A stretch of DNA of 64,000 nucleotides from a virus (IMGVR_UViG_3300037245_004243:62001-126000), one strand, 5' to 3'; counted from the first letter of the stretch, positions 25,828 to 34,271 are shown. Made by a program: numbers and translations. The notes: generated by a model from the letters alone, not told the origin.

Positions 25828-26700
25828 TTAATTTAGTGATATCATCGATGCGGTCACCATTAACATTCCATCAATACTGATGGTTCCGGTTGCCGCATTA
25901 ATTGTTAAGGCGCCATCTGCATCCACGATAATTGATGTCGCTGATTTTAAATGCATTTTGGTAGATTCCACATTAAATCCGGTCACGCCTTGGACAGTAA
26001 TATTGCTGCCGCCCTTTATCAAAATGTTTCGGTCTCCCTCAACAATTATAAATTCCTCTCCTTTAATCTTGGTGACTTGGATGCCGTCTGGATGAATCTC
26101 CTTAAAGGACCCTGATTTATGTTGGAGATTTATGCGCTCTTTACCAGATGATCGGTCAAGCTCTAAAACATTATCACCAGATTGTATCACTAAATTATCT
26201 GGATATTCCGGATCAAATGTTGTTTCTGGCTCATCCCAGGTTTCATCGATGCATTCTACGCCGGTCTCAACTTCTGATTTTTTAGCGATCACGGCATCAG
26301 GGACCGGAGACCCGGTCGCATAATTCGATATGGGGGATGTGCCCAGGGAATCCTCAGTTGGATTTACACCATTTGGATCACTAAACCCCTTGGTAAAATC
26401 AGGCAACGTTTCTGGTATTTTAGCAACCGATCCCAATATAATCGGGAATTGCTCCTCATCATCAATGTACGATAAAACGACAACAGTGCCATTTTTTGGT
26501 ACAGAAAATTGGCTTGATTCATTTGACATGATCGTGCCGGATTGCAAAGTCTGCGCCCAAGGTAAGTCCGCCACAGGCATATAATCGGTCTGAGTTGAAT
26601 CGGTCCGATTTTCTGTATGCTTACCGATTATTCGAACCTGCACCCGCCCAAGCTTTTCAGAATCAATATTATTTTCGACTATGCCGTAATAAAGTCTCAT
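25828..26700 (-). CDS. gp5: Central spike, gp5/gpV-like, without lysozyme domain
   Basis: 290 residues. Residues 1-100 (LYYGIVENNIDSEKLGRVQV, MPVADLPWAQTLQSG, VPKNGTVVVLSYIDDEEQFP, IILGSVAK) are the OB-fold of gp5/VgrG-type spikes. About 175-290 (GDNVLELDRSSGKERINLQH, then SGSFKEIHPDG and short repeats) form the triple beta-helix needle. The T4 lysozyme domain normally placed between them is absent; only about 70 residues of linker remain. Located between the hub gp27 region and PAAR. Confidence 0.85.
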   Translation of the reverse strand: MRLYYGIVENNIDSEKLGRVQVRIIGKHTENRTDSTQTDYMPVADLPWAQTLQSGTIMSNESSQFSVPKNGTVVVLSYIDDEEQFPIILGSVAKIPETLPDFTKGFSDPNGVNPTEDSLGTSPISNYATGSPVPDAVIAKKSEVETGVECIDETWDEPETTFDPEYPDNLVIQSGDNVLELDRSSGKERINLQHKSGSFKEIHPDGIQVTKIKGEEFIIVEGDRNILIKGGSNITVQGVTGFNVESTKMHLKSATSIIVDADGALTINAATGTISIDGMLMVTASMISLN

Positions 26701-27017
26701 AATTGATTGTAATAATCCTCGACAGACATACCCTTGCCCATCTTTGTAAGTGCATCCAATCGGTTAACAAAAACCACCGGGACTTTTTTGCCAAGTTGCT
26801 TGTATGCCGCCGCGCGATGGTTGCCATCAATAATTTTAAAAAGTCCAATTGGATCGAGCCATTTTTTATTAATAAATGAAGGTGTGAGTTTTTCGCCACC
26901 CTTTATGCGCTTGACATATTTTTGCACAATAGAGTCTTTGTAGACCTCTATTTTTAACTTGCTTGCCGGGAGCATTAATGCTTTCGCCTCATTTAAAATT
27001 TGTCTGAAAGTTTTCAT
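26697..27017 (-). CDS. Leader-bearing packaged ParB/Srx-like protein
   Basis: 106 residues. Leader MKTFRQILNE|A has an LNE site. LMLPASKLKIEVYKDSIVQK and LFKIIDGNHRAAAYKQLGKK followed by VPVVFVN match the ParB N-terminal/sulfiredoxin-like fold, whose GxHR loop binds phosphates (CTPase or kinase activity in relatives). There is no helix-turn-helix part. It overlaps both neighbours by 4 nt. Biochemical role unknown; delivery into the cell with the genome is inferred from the leader. Confidence 0.6.
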   Translation of the reverse strand: MKTFRQILNEAKALMLPASKLKIEVYKDSIVQKYVKRIKGGEKLTPSFINKKWLDPIGLFKIIDGNHRAAAYKQLGKKVPVVFVNRLDALTKMGKGMSVEDYYNQL

Positions 27018-27463
27018 ATCACTATTTTTATAATTTTTGGATTGCGGACAACATAAATCATTTTGCCCATTTCATCAGTCTGGAGCATATCAATTTTGTT
27101 ATCGTTTAAATATTTTTCTATTGCCACGGCTCGCTGTTTGGAATTGCTCATAGAAAAATCTTTCATCAGCGATTTGCCTATGGCTTCGATTTTATCACCG
27201 AGTTCATTTCCCTCATATGAAATATCCCCGCTCGGATCTAAGAGCGGATTTTTAGGTCTCAATTCAACCTTGATTGAAACTGGTCCCCATCGGGTGTTTG
27301 GTTTATCCGTGAAATAAACCCCATTTCCATACAACCGCGCCCGTGTAATTTTCTTTTGCAATTTAAATCCAGTTGCCCGTATACCATCTGCGACCTTTTT
27401 CTCGACATTATGATATGTAACAAAATTTGTTTTTTCAGTTAAAATTTGATGAAAACTTTTCAT
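27014..27463 (-). CDS. Candidate packaged ADP-ribosyltransferase (PARP-like)
   Basis: 149 residues. Leader MKSFHQILTE|K has an LTE site. VTYHNVEKKVADGIRATGFK (about residues 15-34) gives the H-containing first strand and helix, and ARLYGNGVYFTDKPNTRWGP (about 42-61) contains the NGVYFTD strand characteristic of PARP/Art-like folds. EIAIG-type helices and a C-terminal strand (KMIYVVRNPKIIKIVI) complete a small ADP-ribosyltransferase-like fold. The catalytic third residue is not certain. Placed between the hub and spike genes. Confidence 0.6.
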   Translation of the reverse strand: MKSFHQILTEKTNFVTYHNVEKKVADGIRATGFKLQKKITRARLYGNGVYFTDKPNTRWGPVSIKVELRPKNPLLDPSGDISYEGNELGDKIEAIGKSLMKDFSMSNSKQRAVAIEKYLNDNKIDMLQTDEMGKMIYVVRNPKIIKIVI

Positions 27464-28683
27464 ATTACAATATCCCCCGCCGCGCCCGGTAGATTATCAT
27501 CTAAATTTCTTGCATTTTTCGCCAGCATAATGTTCTGTGAATATTCGAATGCATTTGATATTGTATGCTTTATCGATAAAATAATCCAGCTCCCATCCAG
27601 AGAGGTATTCGGCTCAGTTAAATTATCCTGATTGGGATATTCAACCTTTAAAATGTCGCCTACTTTTCTATCCAGGGTGCCCAGGGTCCGCACCATCAAA
27701 CGATTATTATGCAGCAAGGTTACCATTTGAGCTGATCGGATTTGCGCCACATCGTGATTATGGTATTCCGGACCCACTTTGTTATTAGCAGAAAACAATT
27801 CAGATGAAAACAATAGGTTCCGGCCATTTGTTAAAAAGTTGGCCGCATTATCTGAATATGTTGCTTCGGTTTTAACGAATCCATATCGGTCGTTGTCAGC
27901 CAGTTTATAAAGGGTCTTGCCGAACAACCCCCGGCTTGCATCGATGTTGATATCAAAATATGCGTCTTGCTGGAAAAACTGCATATCATCAACTCGAAAA
28001 GACATCTCCCGTTTTGTTAAATATCGCAGCTCCTCGACAGGTTCCTGGGCGAGCAAATACGAAAGAGGCACAAAATGAAACCCTGCCATCGATTCAAAAA
28101 ATAAATAATCCATCTCGCCCTGGGCTGACACGGCATTTTTTGTCATAAAATCGATAACCGCCGAGCCCTGGCGATAATCACAAAAATAATCGACGACTTC
28201 GGAAGTATATTCTGCTGCAATAGTTTTTTCATGCGATTCATAAATATCCCGCACAATCGACTCAACGACATTTTCCGGATAATCAGAATATTTCCGGCTA
28301 ATCTGATTTAGGATATCAACTTGCTTTTCCGGAGAGTAAAAGTAACACTCTAAAATTTTGGATTTTGCTGATGTTTTTGTTATATCGAAATCCCTATTAA
28401 TTTTATATAACCGAAAGGAATAAACCCTCTGAATATTTGTTGCCCGTTCCTGAAAAGAAATCCTGATTTCTTCATTGCCGGAAAGAGACTCATTTTTAAA
28501 CATATCATAAGTGTCGGATATAAATACCTTGCCGGACATAAAATTTTCAAAGATAGATTCAAATAATTGTAAGCCCAAAAATATCTCGATTAAATCTATC
28601 CGTTTTCCTGCAATGGTAATCAAATCCAAAGAGAGGACTTTTATTGTTTCGAAGACTGGATTTTCAGTTCTAATGGATGCCAT
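27460..28683 (-). CDS. gp27: Baseplate hub protein, gp27-like
   Basis: 407 residues (T4 gp27 is 391). LGLQLFESIFENFMSGKVFI, then SGNEEIRISFQE, ILNQISRKYSDYPENVVESI and a late KVGDILKVEYPNQDN segment match the tube-like beta-barrel hub domains that join the tail tube to the gp5 spike. Gene order gp53 - gp27 - gp5 - PAAR is consistent with a baseplate centre operon. It overlaps the following leader gene by 4 nt. Confidence 0.8.
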   Translation of the reverse strand: MASIRTENPVFETIKVLSLDLITIAGKRIDLIEIFLGLQLFESIFENFMSGKVFISDTYDMFKNESLSGNEEIRISFQERATNIQRVYSFRLYKINRDFDITKTSAKSKILECYFYSPEKQVDILNQISRKYSDYPENVVESIVRDIYESHEKTIAAEYTSEVVDYFCDYRQGSAVIDFMTKNAVSAQGEMDYLFFESMAGFHFVPLSYLLAQEPVEELRYLTKREMSFRVDDMQFFQQDAYFDINIDASRGLFGKTLYKLADNDRYGFVKTEATYSDNAANFLTNGRNLLFSSELFSANNKVGPEYHNHDVAQIRSAQMVTLLHNNRLMVRTLGTLDRKVGDILKVEYPNQDNLTEPNTSLDGSWIILSIKHTISNAFEYSQNIMLAKNARNLDDNLPGAAGDIVI

Positions 28684-28684
28684 T

Positions 28685-29110
28685 TTATTCCGGTTTGTTT
28701 TTCAAAACATCAGACAAAAATTCATTAACAAATTCAGATTTTAAAACTTTGATTTTCCGTTTAACATCGTTCTCTGCCTGGAGGAGATCATAATTAACTC
28801 CAAATATGGTCAAATCCAAGGACCCTTCACTTGCAATGGTCATCTCCCGCGCGATGATCTGGAGCACAGCATCCGGCAAAGGTAAATCAAAAATCATATC
28901 TCGGATGTCATTAATAATTACCAATACCCAATAAAGCTCAGTATCCGCATATTCATCGAAGGCCACACTTTCTAAAGTCTCGTGTTCCATCAACGTTTTT
29001 GTATACAGATATCTGTCTTCCAGGGCAGCAGTCAAAACATATTTATTAAAAATATTCCTGACTGTAAAATCCCCGGTTTGCATCAATGGCATTAAATCAA
29101 AATATTTCAT
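28685..29110 (-). CDS. gp53: Baseplate wedge protein gp53
   Basis: 141 residues. EHETLESVAFDEYADTELYW followed by VLVIINDIRDMIFDLPLPD is the conserved gp53 core, a LysM-like region (...SIAxxxYGDxxLYWxILxxNxIxDPxxDxPL). gp53 clamps neighbouring baseplate wedges together. It sits between the tube-cap protein and the hub protein with 1-nt overlaps. Confidence 0.85.
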   Translation of the reverse strand: MKYFDLMPLMQTGDFTVRNIFNKYVLTAALEDRYLYTKTLMEHETLESVAFDEYADTELYWVLVIINDIRDMIFDLPLPDAVLQIIAREMTIASEGSLDLTIFGVNYDLLQAENDVKRKIKVLKSEFVNEFLSDVLKNKPE

Positions 29111-29889
29111 TATATACCTAAGTTATATTCGTTTCTGCTGACGCGCTCGAGTTCTTTTAAAGTTATATCTAATGCGACAGAAGTGGGTGCACCATCCCGG
29201 TAGAAAGACTGTATATCATCAGGGAGGTAATTTACTGAAAGATTCGTGATAACTGATGCTTTAAAAATTAATAATTTATCGAATAAATTGCCACTTTCGC
29301 CGGATGGAAAATGTACTTTTACCATAAAAAACGATGGATAATCGATTACGTTTCCATAAAAATCTGCAATGCTTTGTTTTTTGAAAAACTCAATAACTTC
29401 CGCGAGACGTTGACTGTCCTTTTGACCTTTCGGTAGCAGTTTAAAAGAAAACTGCCATTCCCTAAAATCGGTTAAGCCAAATGCTAAAGACTGAAGGTCA
29501 TTGGTAGTTGAACCTTTTCTGGTTTCCGCAAATTTTGCTATACTGGTTGAGAATCCACGTATGAAATCGATCCCACTTTTTATACCCAATTGAAGCAAAT
29601 TCTTTGCACCGAGGCCTTCCTGCGTTTCCCAGTTAACACTTTGCTGGTCATTTATACTTTCGGCCAATGGTAAAGATACAGAGCCGCGCGATGTGTTCCT
29701 GATAAAAATAGAAGAGTTCTTTTTTGCGTTTCCATCTATATGCCATTTATATGCAGTAAACTGAATATAAGGAACATTTGGGATGTTATTGGGATCACTA
29801 CTCGCAGTGGTATACCCAACTCTGTTTAAATTAGTTGGAAACACTAATCGAGGTGTCGTGTTTTTATTATTATAAGTTTTATTTTCCAT
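29110..29889 (-). CDS. Baseplate tail-tube cap/initiator protein (gp48/gp54-like)
   Basis: 259 residues. FGLTDFREWQFSFKLLPKGQ, then KDSQRLAEVIEFFKKQSIAD, IDYPSFFMVKVHFP, ITNLSVNYLPDDIQSFYRDG and a terminal SVALDITLKELERVSRNEY are the order of motifs of gp48/gp54-type proteins. These carry a tail-tube fold and start tube assembly on the baseplate hub. Whether it corresponds to gp48 or gp54 cannot be decided from sequence alone. First gene after the capsid terminator. Confidence 0.75.
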   Translation of the reverse strand: MENKTYNNKNTTPRLVFPTNLNRVGYTTASSDPNNIPNVPYIQFTAYKWHIDGNAKKNSSIFIRNTSRGSVSLPLAESINDQQSVNWETQEGLGAKNLLQLGIKSGIDFIRGFSTSIAKFAETRKGSTTNDLQSLAFGLTDFREWQFSFKLLPKGQKDSQRLAEVIEFFKKQSIADFYGNVIDYPSFFMVKVHFPSGESGNLFDKLLIFKASVITNLSVNYLPDDIQSFYRDGAPTSVALDITLKELERVSRNEYNLGI

Positions 29890-29935
29890 TAATTATCTCT
29901 TATCGCGGGACCGCGTGATTGAAGGACCTATAAAT

Positions 29936-29969
29936 AAAAAGGGCTCAGGGATTCTTCCTGAGCCCTTTT
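29936..29969 (-). terminator. Intrinsic terminator after the capsid gene
   Basis: GGGCTCAGG (29941-29949) pairs with CCTGAGCCC (29957-29965). On the minus strand the hairpin is followed by TTTTTATTTA, so it terminates leftward transcription from the capsid gene. TTTT on the other side could make it bidirectional. Confidence 0.85.
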
Positions 29970-30000
29970 GGACTTCTTTAATTCAGACACTTACCGCCGA

Positions 30001-31365
30001 TTATTCAGGCAGGTTCTGAACGTCGATTGCATGGTAATAATCACCCGCGCCGAACAAGTTGTCAGCCACTCCATACCGAGTATGGAAGAATGTTCTTGGC
30101 TGGCCGTCTTCCTCGCCATAACCCTTTTTGATCTGAAGGGGAATATAAGGTGCGTAATAAATACCGGCATCGATCTCATTCGGACCCTTGTAACCAAGGT
30201 GCATTTTGTCGTCTGTGGCATAGATGTCAACGTAACAATCCATGTTCAGGGCCTTGCCAGCATAGCTGGTTTTAACCGGATCGACATTTTCTGTGGTCAG
30301 TTTGCCAGCCGCCTCGATTACGCTGAGGACGCCAGGGGAAACAATACAGAAGTTAGCCATACCGCGCCTATTGGTCACAGCAAGTTTTCTTTTCTGACGG
30401 GCAATGTGCGCCATCAGGGTCTGGTATTTTTCCATTTCCCATCTACCGGTCTCGCCAGCAGTGGTAGCATCGAAATCCCAGGATGTGGATGTTCCGGCTT
30501 TGGCCGCGATCAGGGCGATAAACTCGCGATTCATTTCCACGACGATCTCATCGGAGGCGATGGAGGTCAGAAGACGCTCGGCATTCATATTATGGATGGC
30601 CATAAGATCTTGCTCGAGTTCCTCAGTCCACTTGGCTTTCAGCTTTCTGGTCTTGGCCGTTACGGTCGCGGTCTCGATGTTGAAACCAACTTCCTTCATG
30701 GTCGTTGACAGATCTTCACCGGTTGCGGTGCTCATGGTTCCGGTATAGTTGCTGAAGATGATTTTCTGCAGGGCCTCATTGTCGTAAGATACAACAACCG
30801 AAGCCTCCTTTGCGTTAAAAGCGGCTGCATTGTCGATCTCGCCGGTATAAGCAATGTTCTTCGTGCCGGAGGTGATCTCGCAAAGCATGTTAGCGCCTTC
30901 GATGTGGCGAACTTTACCAGTCATCTCGTCGGCTGTAACGGAAAAATCGCCGCCAACGGTAAAGTCAGCAGTGGCTGCTTCATCCAAGGTGAAGATGATA
31001 CCAACTGCTCTGGTAATCGGGTTGACAGTGTCATTGTGAAAAGCCGCGCGAAGGGCGAAAATCAGGCCGGTCGGGCCGCTCATGGGCTGCGTTCCAAAAA
31101 TTGACATTCCGATCAGGGCTGGCATAACACGCCTCAGCATCGGGATCAGGATGGGCGAAAAGTCGCCAGTACCGGCAGCAGCGTTGGTCCGCTCTTTCAG
31201 CTCTTCAGTATTTTCAAGCAGTTGGGCGACAGTAGCATAATCCATATTGTCCAGTTTCGGACAAGTGGAGACAAAAGACTCCCATTTGCCGGTACCTTCC
31301 AGCAAGGGCATCCATTTGTCAAGCACTTCCTGCTCAACCGTAAAAGTTTCATACATTTTTTCCAT
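30001..31365 (-). CDS. gp23: Major capsid protein gp23
   Basis: 454 residues (T4 gp23 is 521). FSPILIPMLRRVMPALIGMS followed by IFGTQPMSGPTGLIFALRAA is the signature of T4-type capsid proteins. Middle and C-terminal blocks also fit (NIETATVTAKTRKLKAKWTE, EQDLMAIHNMNAERLLTSIA, PYIPLQIKKGYG). The N-terminal ~58 residues should be removed in the prohead: LKE|R at 56-59 is an (L/I)xE site, where T4 is cut after residue 65. A late-promoter-like box lies about 50 nt upstream, and a terminator follows. Confidence 0.95.
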   Translation of the reverse strand: MEKMYETFTVEQEVLDKWMPLLEGTGKWESFVSTCPKLDNMDYATVAQLLENTEELKERTNAAAGTGDFSPILIPMLRRVMPALIGMSIFGTQPMSGPTGLIFALRAAFHNDTVNPITRAVGIIFTLDEAATADFTVGGDFSVTADEMTGKVRHIEGANMLCEITSGTKNIAYTGEIDNAAAFNAKEASVVVSYDNEALQKIIFSNYTGTMSTATGEDLSTTMKEVGFNIETATVTAKTRKLKAKWTEELEQDLMAIHNMNAERLLTSIASDEIVVEMNREFIALIAAKAGTSTSWDFDATTAGETGRWEMEKYQTLMAHIARQKRKLAVTNRRGMANFCIVSPGVLSVIEAAGKLTTENVDPVKTSYAGKALNMDCYVDIYATDDKMHLGYKGPNEIDAGIYYAPYIPLQIKKGYGEEDGQPRTFFHTRYGVADNLFGAGDYYHAIDVQNLPE

Positions 31366-31414
31366 TTTGGTTCTCCTTTAAGTTTTTCAAAAATATAAAT
31401 TAACTTGTCAAATG

Positions 31415-31451
31415 TTATTTACCGTTTGAGCCTACCCTTTACGGTAAATAA
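31415..31451 (-). promoter_or_regulatory. Inverted repeat carrying late-promoter box upstream of capsid gene
   Basis: TTATTTACCGT (31415-31425) and ACGGTAAATAA (31441-31451) form a perfect 11-bp inverted repeat with a 15-nt spacer that includes the scaffold stop codon. Read leftward, the arm at 31416-31423 is GGTAAATA, 51 nt upstream of the capsid start. It could act as promoter, as RNA hairpin, or both. Confidence 0.6.
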
Positions 31452-32164
31452 ATGTCGATTTGGGAATCACCATCGTTCTCATCGTTCTCGTCATGGTTGA
31501 CGCCCTCATTCAATGAATCGCCTTTGTTCTTGTTGGGGTCATCATTCTCGTCATTGGCGTCTTCGACTACCTTGGCGATCAAGATTTTGGTTTTCTCTTC
31601 GAAAGCCTCGACGTCCTCGGCATCAACACCTTCCAGCAGGTCCAGGACCTTTTCGGCATCGGTATCGGTAACATCAGATTCGGAAATCAGGCGTTTGAAC
31701 ATCAAAGCCTTTTCATATTCCAGAATCTGCTTTTGACTTTCAATGCCGCTGTTGATGGAATCATTCAGCTTTTCGTTGACCTTGGTAACTTTGCCTTCCA
31801 GATCGGCAACAACATCGGTCTCGCTTTCGGGAACAACGATGTATTGCTCTTTGAGCAGGGCCATCAGGCCTTTCATAACGGCCTCAGAAACGTTGACCTT
31901 GATATCAGATTCGATTGCCGGGATGTTCTCCTCGATGAATTCATCGACGGCCACTTTCGAGTATTCGGAAAGTTTGTCGACCAATTCAACCTTGAATTTG
32001 GCCATTTCGGTTTTATTGGATTCCTCAAGCTCGGTCTCTTTCTCAACGAGCGCCACTTTGACTTTCTCGTTAAGGGCCGAATCAAACAGGGTGCCGATTT
32101 CCGTGATGGCTTCATCAGATACCTGATCCTTGAAGTATTTTTCCAAGAGTTTCTTTAAATCCAT
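31439..32164 (-). CDS. gp22: Prohead scaffold protein gp22-like
   Basis: 241 residues, highly acidic, almost entirely helical and coiled coil (EKETELEESNKTEMAKFKVE, DKLSEYSKVAVDEFIEENIP, EYEKALMFKRLISESDVTDT), with an asparagine/aspartate-rich C-terminal tail. Order protease - small gene - scaffold - capsid equals the T4 21-22-23 arrangement. gp22 forms the prohead core and is digested by gp21 during maturation; several IxE/LxE sites are present. The own promoter box lies about 59 nt upstream. Confidence 0.85.
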   Translation of the reverse strand: MDLKKLLEKYFKDQVSDEAITEIGTLFDSALNEKVKVALVEKETELEESNKTEMAKFKVELVDKLSEYSKVAVDEFIEENIPAIESDIKVNVSEAVMKGLMALLKEQYIVVPESETDVVADLEGKVTKVNEKLNDSINSGIESQKQILEYEKALMFKRLISESDVTDTDAEKVLDLLEGVDAEDVEAFEEKTKILIAKVVEDANDENDDPNKNKGDSLNEGVNHDENDENDGDSQIDIYLP

Positions 32165-32222
32165 TTGTTTCTCCTTTGAAAATTTAACGTTATATAAAAA
32201 TATGTTTTTCTTGCTATAAAGT

Positions 32223-32230
32223 TATTTACC
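32223..32230 (-). promoter_or_regulatory. Late-promoter-like box GGTAAATA
   Basis: The minus strand reads ACGGTAAATAAC, 59 nt upstream of the scaffold start at 32164. The ten bases ACGGTAAATA are identical to those of the box upstream of the capsid gene. Confidence 0.6.
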
Positions 32231-32254
32231 GTTTTGAAAGAAATAAAACAATAT

Positions 32255-32764
32255 TTATTTCATTTCAATTTCGACCCTAAAACCTTTACCATCTTTTTCG
32301 GTACCGATATGTTTGATTTTGTCCATATCACCCTTCAGCGCTTCTTTATACCGTTTGGTTAATTCCTCGGAAGTCGTCCCTTCACCCACTTTATAGGTCA
32401 TGGTCACGAGTTTACCTTTGCGTTTCATCACGGGTTTAATTGGATCATCGGTACCATCGATCATAGAATCGAGAACGTGCTTGATGTTTTCAGACACCAT
32501 TGAACCAATGCTCAGGACTTTGCCGCCCTTCTGCATTATACGACCGGCAATTTTGTCCCATCCATTAAGAATGGTAACCGTGCTGTCATTATCCCATTTG
32601 AAATCTCGGTCAACCTTCATTTTACCGGCAGCAAACAAACTGTTAAGACGGCCTTTATCGTTACCGGAAACGGTAAGTTTCCGAGCTTTTTTCTCAGCGA
32701 GATTTTTTTGATGCTCCATGAGGTCTTCATATAGTTCATCAAATTTAATTGCTTTGTACGACAT
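32255..32764 (-). CDS. Prohead-region protein of unknown function
   Basis: 169 residues between the protease and scaffold genes, a position without a counterpart in T4. The N-terminus YKAIKFDELYEDLMEHQKNL is helical, followed by a basic stretch (AEKKARKLTVSGNDKGR), NGWDKIAGRIMQKGG and a beta-strand C-terminus (GKLVTMTYKVGEGTTSEELT). No recognised family and no clear leader. Overlaps the protease stop by 1 nt. Core or protease-accessory role is possible from position only. Confidence 0.65.
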   Translation of the reverse strand: MSYKAIKFDELYEDLMEHQKNLAEKKARKLTVSGNDKGRLNSLFAAGKMKVDRDFKWDNDSTVTILNGWDKIAGRIMQKGGKVLSIGSMVSENIKHVLDSMIDGTDDPIKPVMKRKGKLVTMTYKVGEGTTSEELTKRYKEALKGDMDKIKHIGTEKDGKGFRVEIEMK

Positions 32765-33645
32765 TACTCCTCCTCGGTATCAAGGATTTCAATTTTACCG
32801 CGCTTGAAAGCATCTTCTGCCGCCGCAAAATCATCCTCATTTTTGAATTTGTAATAATTGGTCCCATCCGTTTTGAATTTGACTTTCTCGTCCTTTAATA
32901 GGTCGAGGGCCTTTCTGGCATCACGAACAGCGACTTCAATTGCCCATTTTTCGTGGAGTTTAGCATTGCCGCTAATAGTGGCAATATATTGTTTAAATAA
33001 TCCGATGCAAACTTCATCTCGCTCCTTCTGAGATGATTTTTCCAGTGCATCCTTATATATGTCGATTTCTTCCGACAGATCTTTTCCAACCAATACCCCG
33101 TTCTGCCATACCCATTCCGCGCTCTCAAACACCGCATTTACAAATGCATGAGGTGCCGATGGATTAGTCACGATATCGCCCAGGGAAACGAGATGCAGAC
33201 TTTGCACAATTTTGGCACCACCGGACTCTTTAACATCCCCAAACCCACGCGAGGATATACCTAATTGAACTCCACCCTCTATCAGATTTTTTACCTGTTT
33301 TCCGTGAGTTGTATTTAAAACCAGTGCCTTTGTTCTGAAATTGTTAGCGTCTTCATTGACCTCGGTGAATCGATGGGATATCCGATCTGGATTGATTTCG
33401 GATGATTTTTCTATGGGGTGATTCAGCTCCCCAACTGCCCGGCCATACTTCATCATTTCATTGACGTGCTTGGTGATGGCCTCTCCTAATACATTCTTAG
33501 GATAAACACGTCCATTTTTATTTTTGATTTCACTTTGAAGGGTTACACCCTCGATGTACATGTCCCGCCGCTTTTTACCCTCATCAAGTTCAACAATATC
33601 CTCGGAGATGACGATATCTGCGGTTATTTCGCAAAGTTCCCTCAT
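32764..33645 (-). CDS. gp21: Prohead core protein protease gp21
   Basis: 293 residues. YIEGVTLQSEIKNKNGRVYP, then AVGELNHP (His76), VQLGISSRGFGDV (Ser131/132) and SLGDIVTNPSAPHAFVNAVF (Asp157) are the ordered catalytic blocks of T4 gp21-type serine proteases. The T4 enzyme cuts capsid, scaffold and internal proteins after (L/I)xE. This is the enzyme expected to trim the many leader-bearing proteins in the window. The C-terminal ~110 residues are an extra helical and charged extension. Located between core and scaffold genes as in T4. Confidence 0.9.
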   Translation of the reverse strand: MRELCEITADIVISEDIVELDEGKKRRDMYIEGVTLQSEIKNKNGRVYPKNVLGEAITKHVNEMMKYGRAVGELNHPIEKSSEINPDRISHRFTEVNEDANNFRTKALVLNTTHGKQVKNLIEGGVQLGISSRGFGDVKESGGAKIVQSLHLVSLGDIVTNPSAPHAFVNAVFESAEWVWQNGVLVGKDLSEEIDIYKDALEKSSQKERDEVCIGLFKQYIATISGNAKLHEKWAIEVAVRDARKALDLLKDEKVKFKTDGTNYYKFKNEDDFAAAEDAFKRGKIEILDTEEE

Positions 33646-33657
33646 AACGTCTCTCCC

Positions 33658-33981
33658 TTATCCCGGAAATTCGACCTTGGATTTGACCATTTTCAAATTG
33701 GCCTCTGCCTTCGATAGAGTTATTCCGGCTTGTTTCGGGTCCAGATTTGGTTTCTTTTTGGCAATCTCATAATTGGACTGAGCCTTGGCCACAGCTTTTT
33801 CAGCAGCCTCAAGATCGCTCTTGTCGAGTCTTTCCTGGACTTCGACCCCGGCCATATCCGCTGCAACCTTCTGAGTGATCTCGGCATGGGAATCGGAATA
33901 TATGGCGCTCATTTTACCCTTAAGACGACTGATAAAACCAACTGCATCGTCGGCTAAAGCTTGTTTTAATAGTTTATCCAT
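33658..33981 (-). CDS. Prohead core protein, gp67/gp68-like
   Basis: 107 residues, helical and charged. MDKLLKQALADDAVGFISRL and the length and position upstream of the protease match the small core proteins gp67/gp68 of T4. These sit in the same place between portal and protease and shape the prohead core. Sequence similarity is weak, so the call rests mainly on position and composition. Confidence 0.6.
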   Translation of the reverse strand: MDKLLKQALADDAVGFISRLKGKMSAIYSDSHAEITQKVAADMAGVEVQERLDKSDLEAAEKAVAKAQSNYEIAKKKPNLDPKQAGITLSKAEANLKMVKSKVEFPG

Positions 33982-34013
33982 TGATTTTTCTCCTTGCTAA
34001 TTAAAATTGATGA

Positions 34014-34271
34014 TTAAGTTTGGTTGTCGGCTCCCGCGCTACCAAAACCGATGATGTTTTTCCCGGTCACTTTGACCTGGGTTTTGTCAAGGTGCAGTGC
34101 CAGAACGTAACTGTCGCCTGATACTGATACGACAACGCCGGAATCATCATTGACCTGTTTGCCTTTATTGGCCCTGGCCACGTCGTCCAGATTGAATTGG
34201 ACATTATCACCAACTTTATACTTTTCATCCAATTCCAGGGTCGACTCAAAAATGTCTTTTAGTTTCTTCAT
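34014..34271 (-). CDS. Leader-like small prohead-region protein
   Basis: 85 residues. MKKLKDIFE|S resembles the packaging leaders with an IFE site and is nearly the same as the leader of the gene at 38237-38851. YKVGDNVQFNLDDVARANKG, then VVVSVSGDSYVLALHLDKT, looks like a small SH3-type barrel, as in the 5039-5452 gene. It occupies the gp67 position between portal and core protein. A GGTAAATA box lies 38 nt upstream. Confidence 0.6.
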   Translation of the reverse strand: MKKLKDIFESTLELDEKYKVGDNVQFNLDDVARANKGKQVNDDSGVVVSVSGDSYVLALHLDKTQVKVTGKNIIGFGSAGADNQT

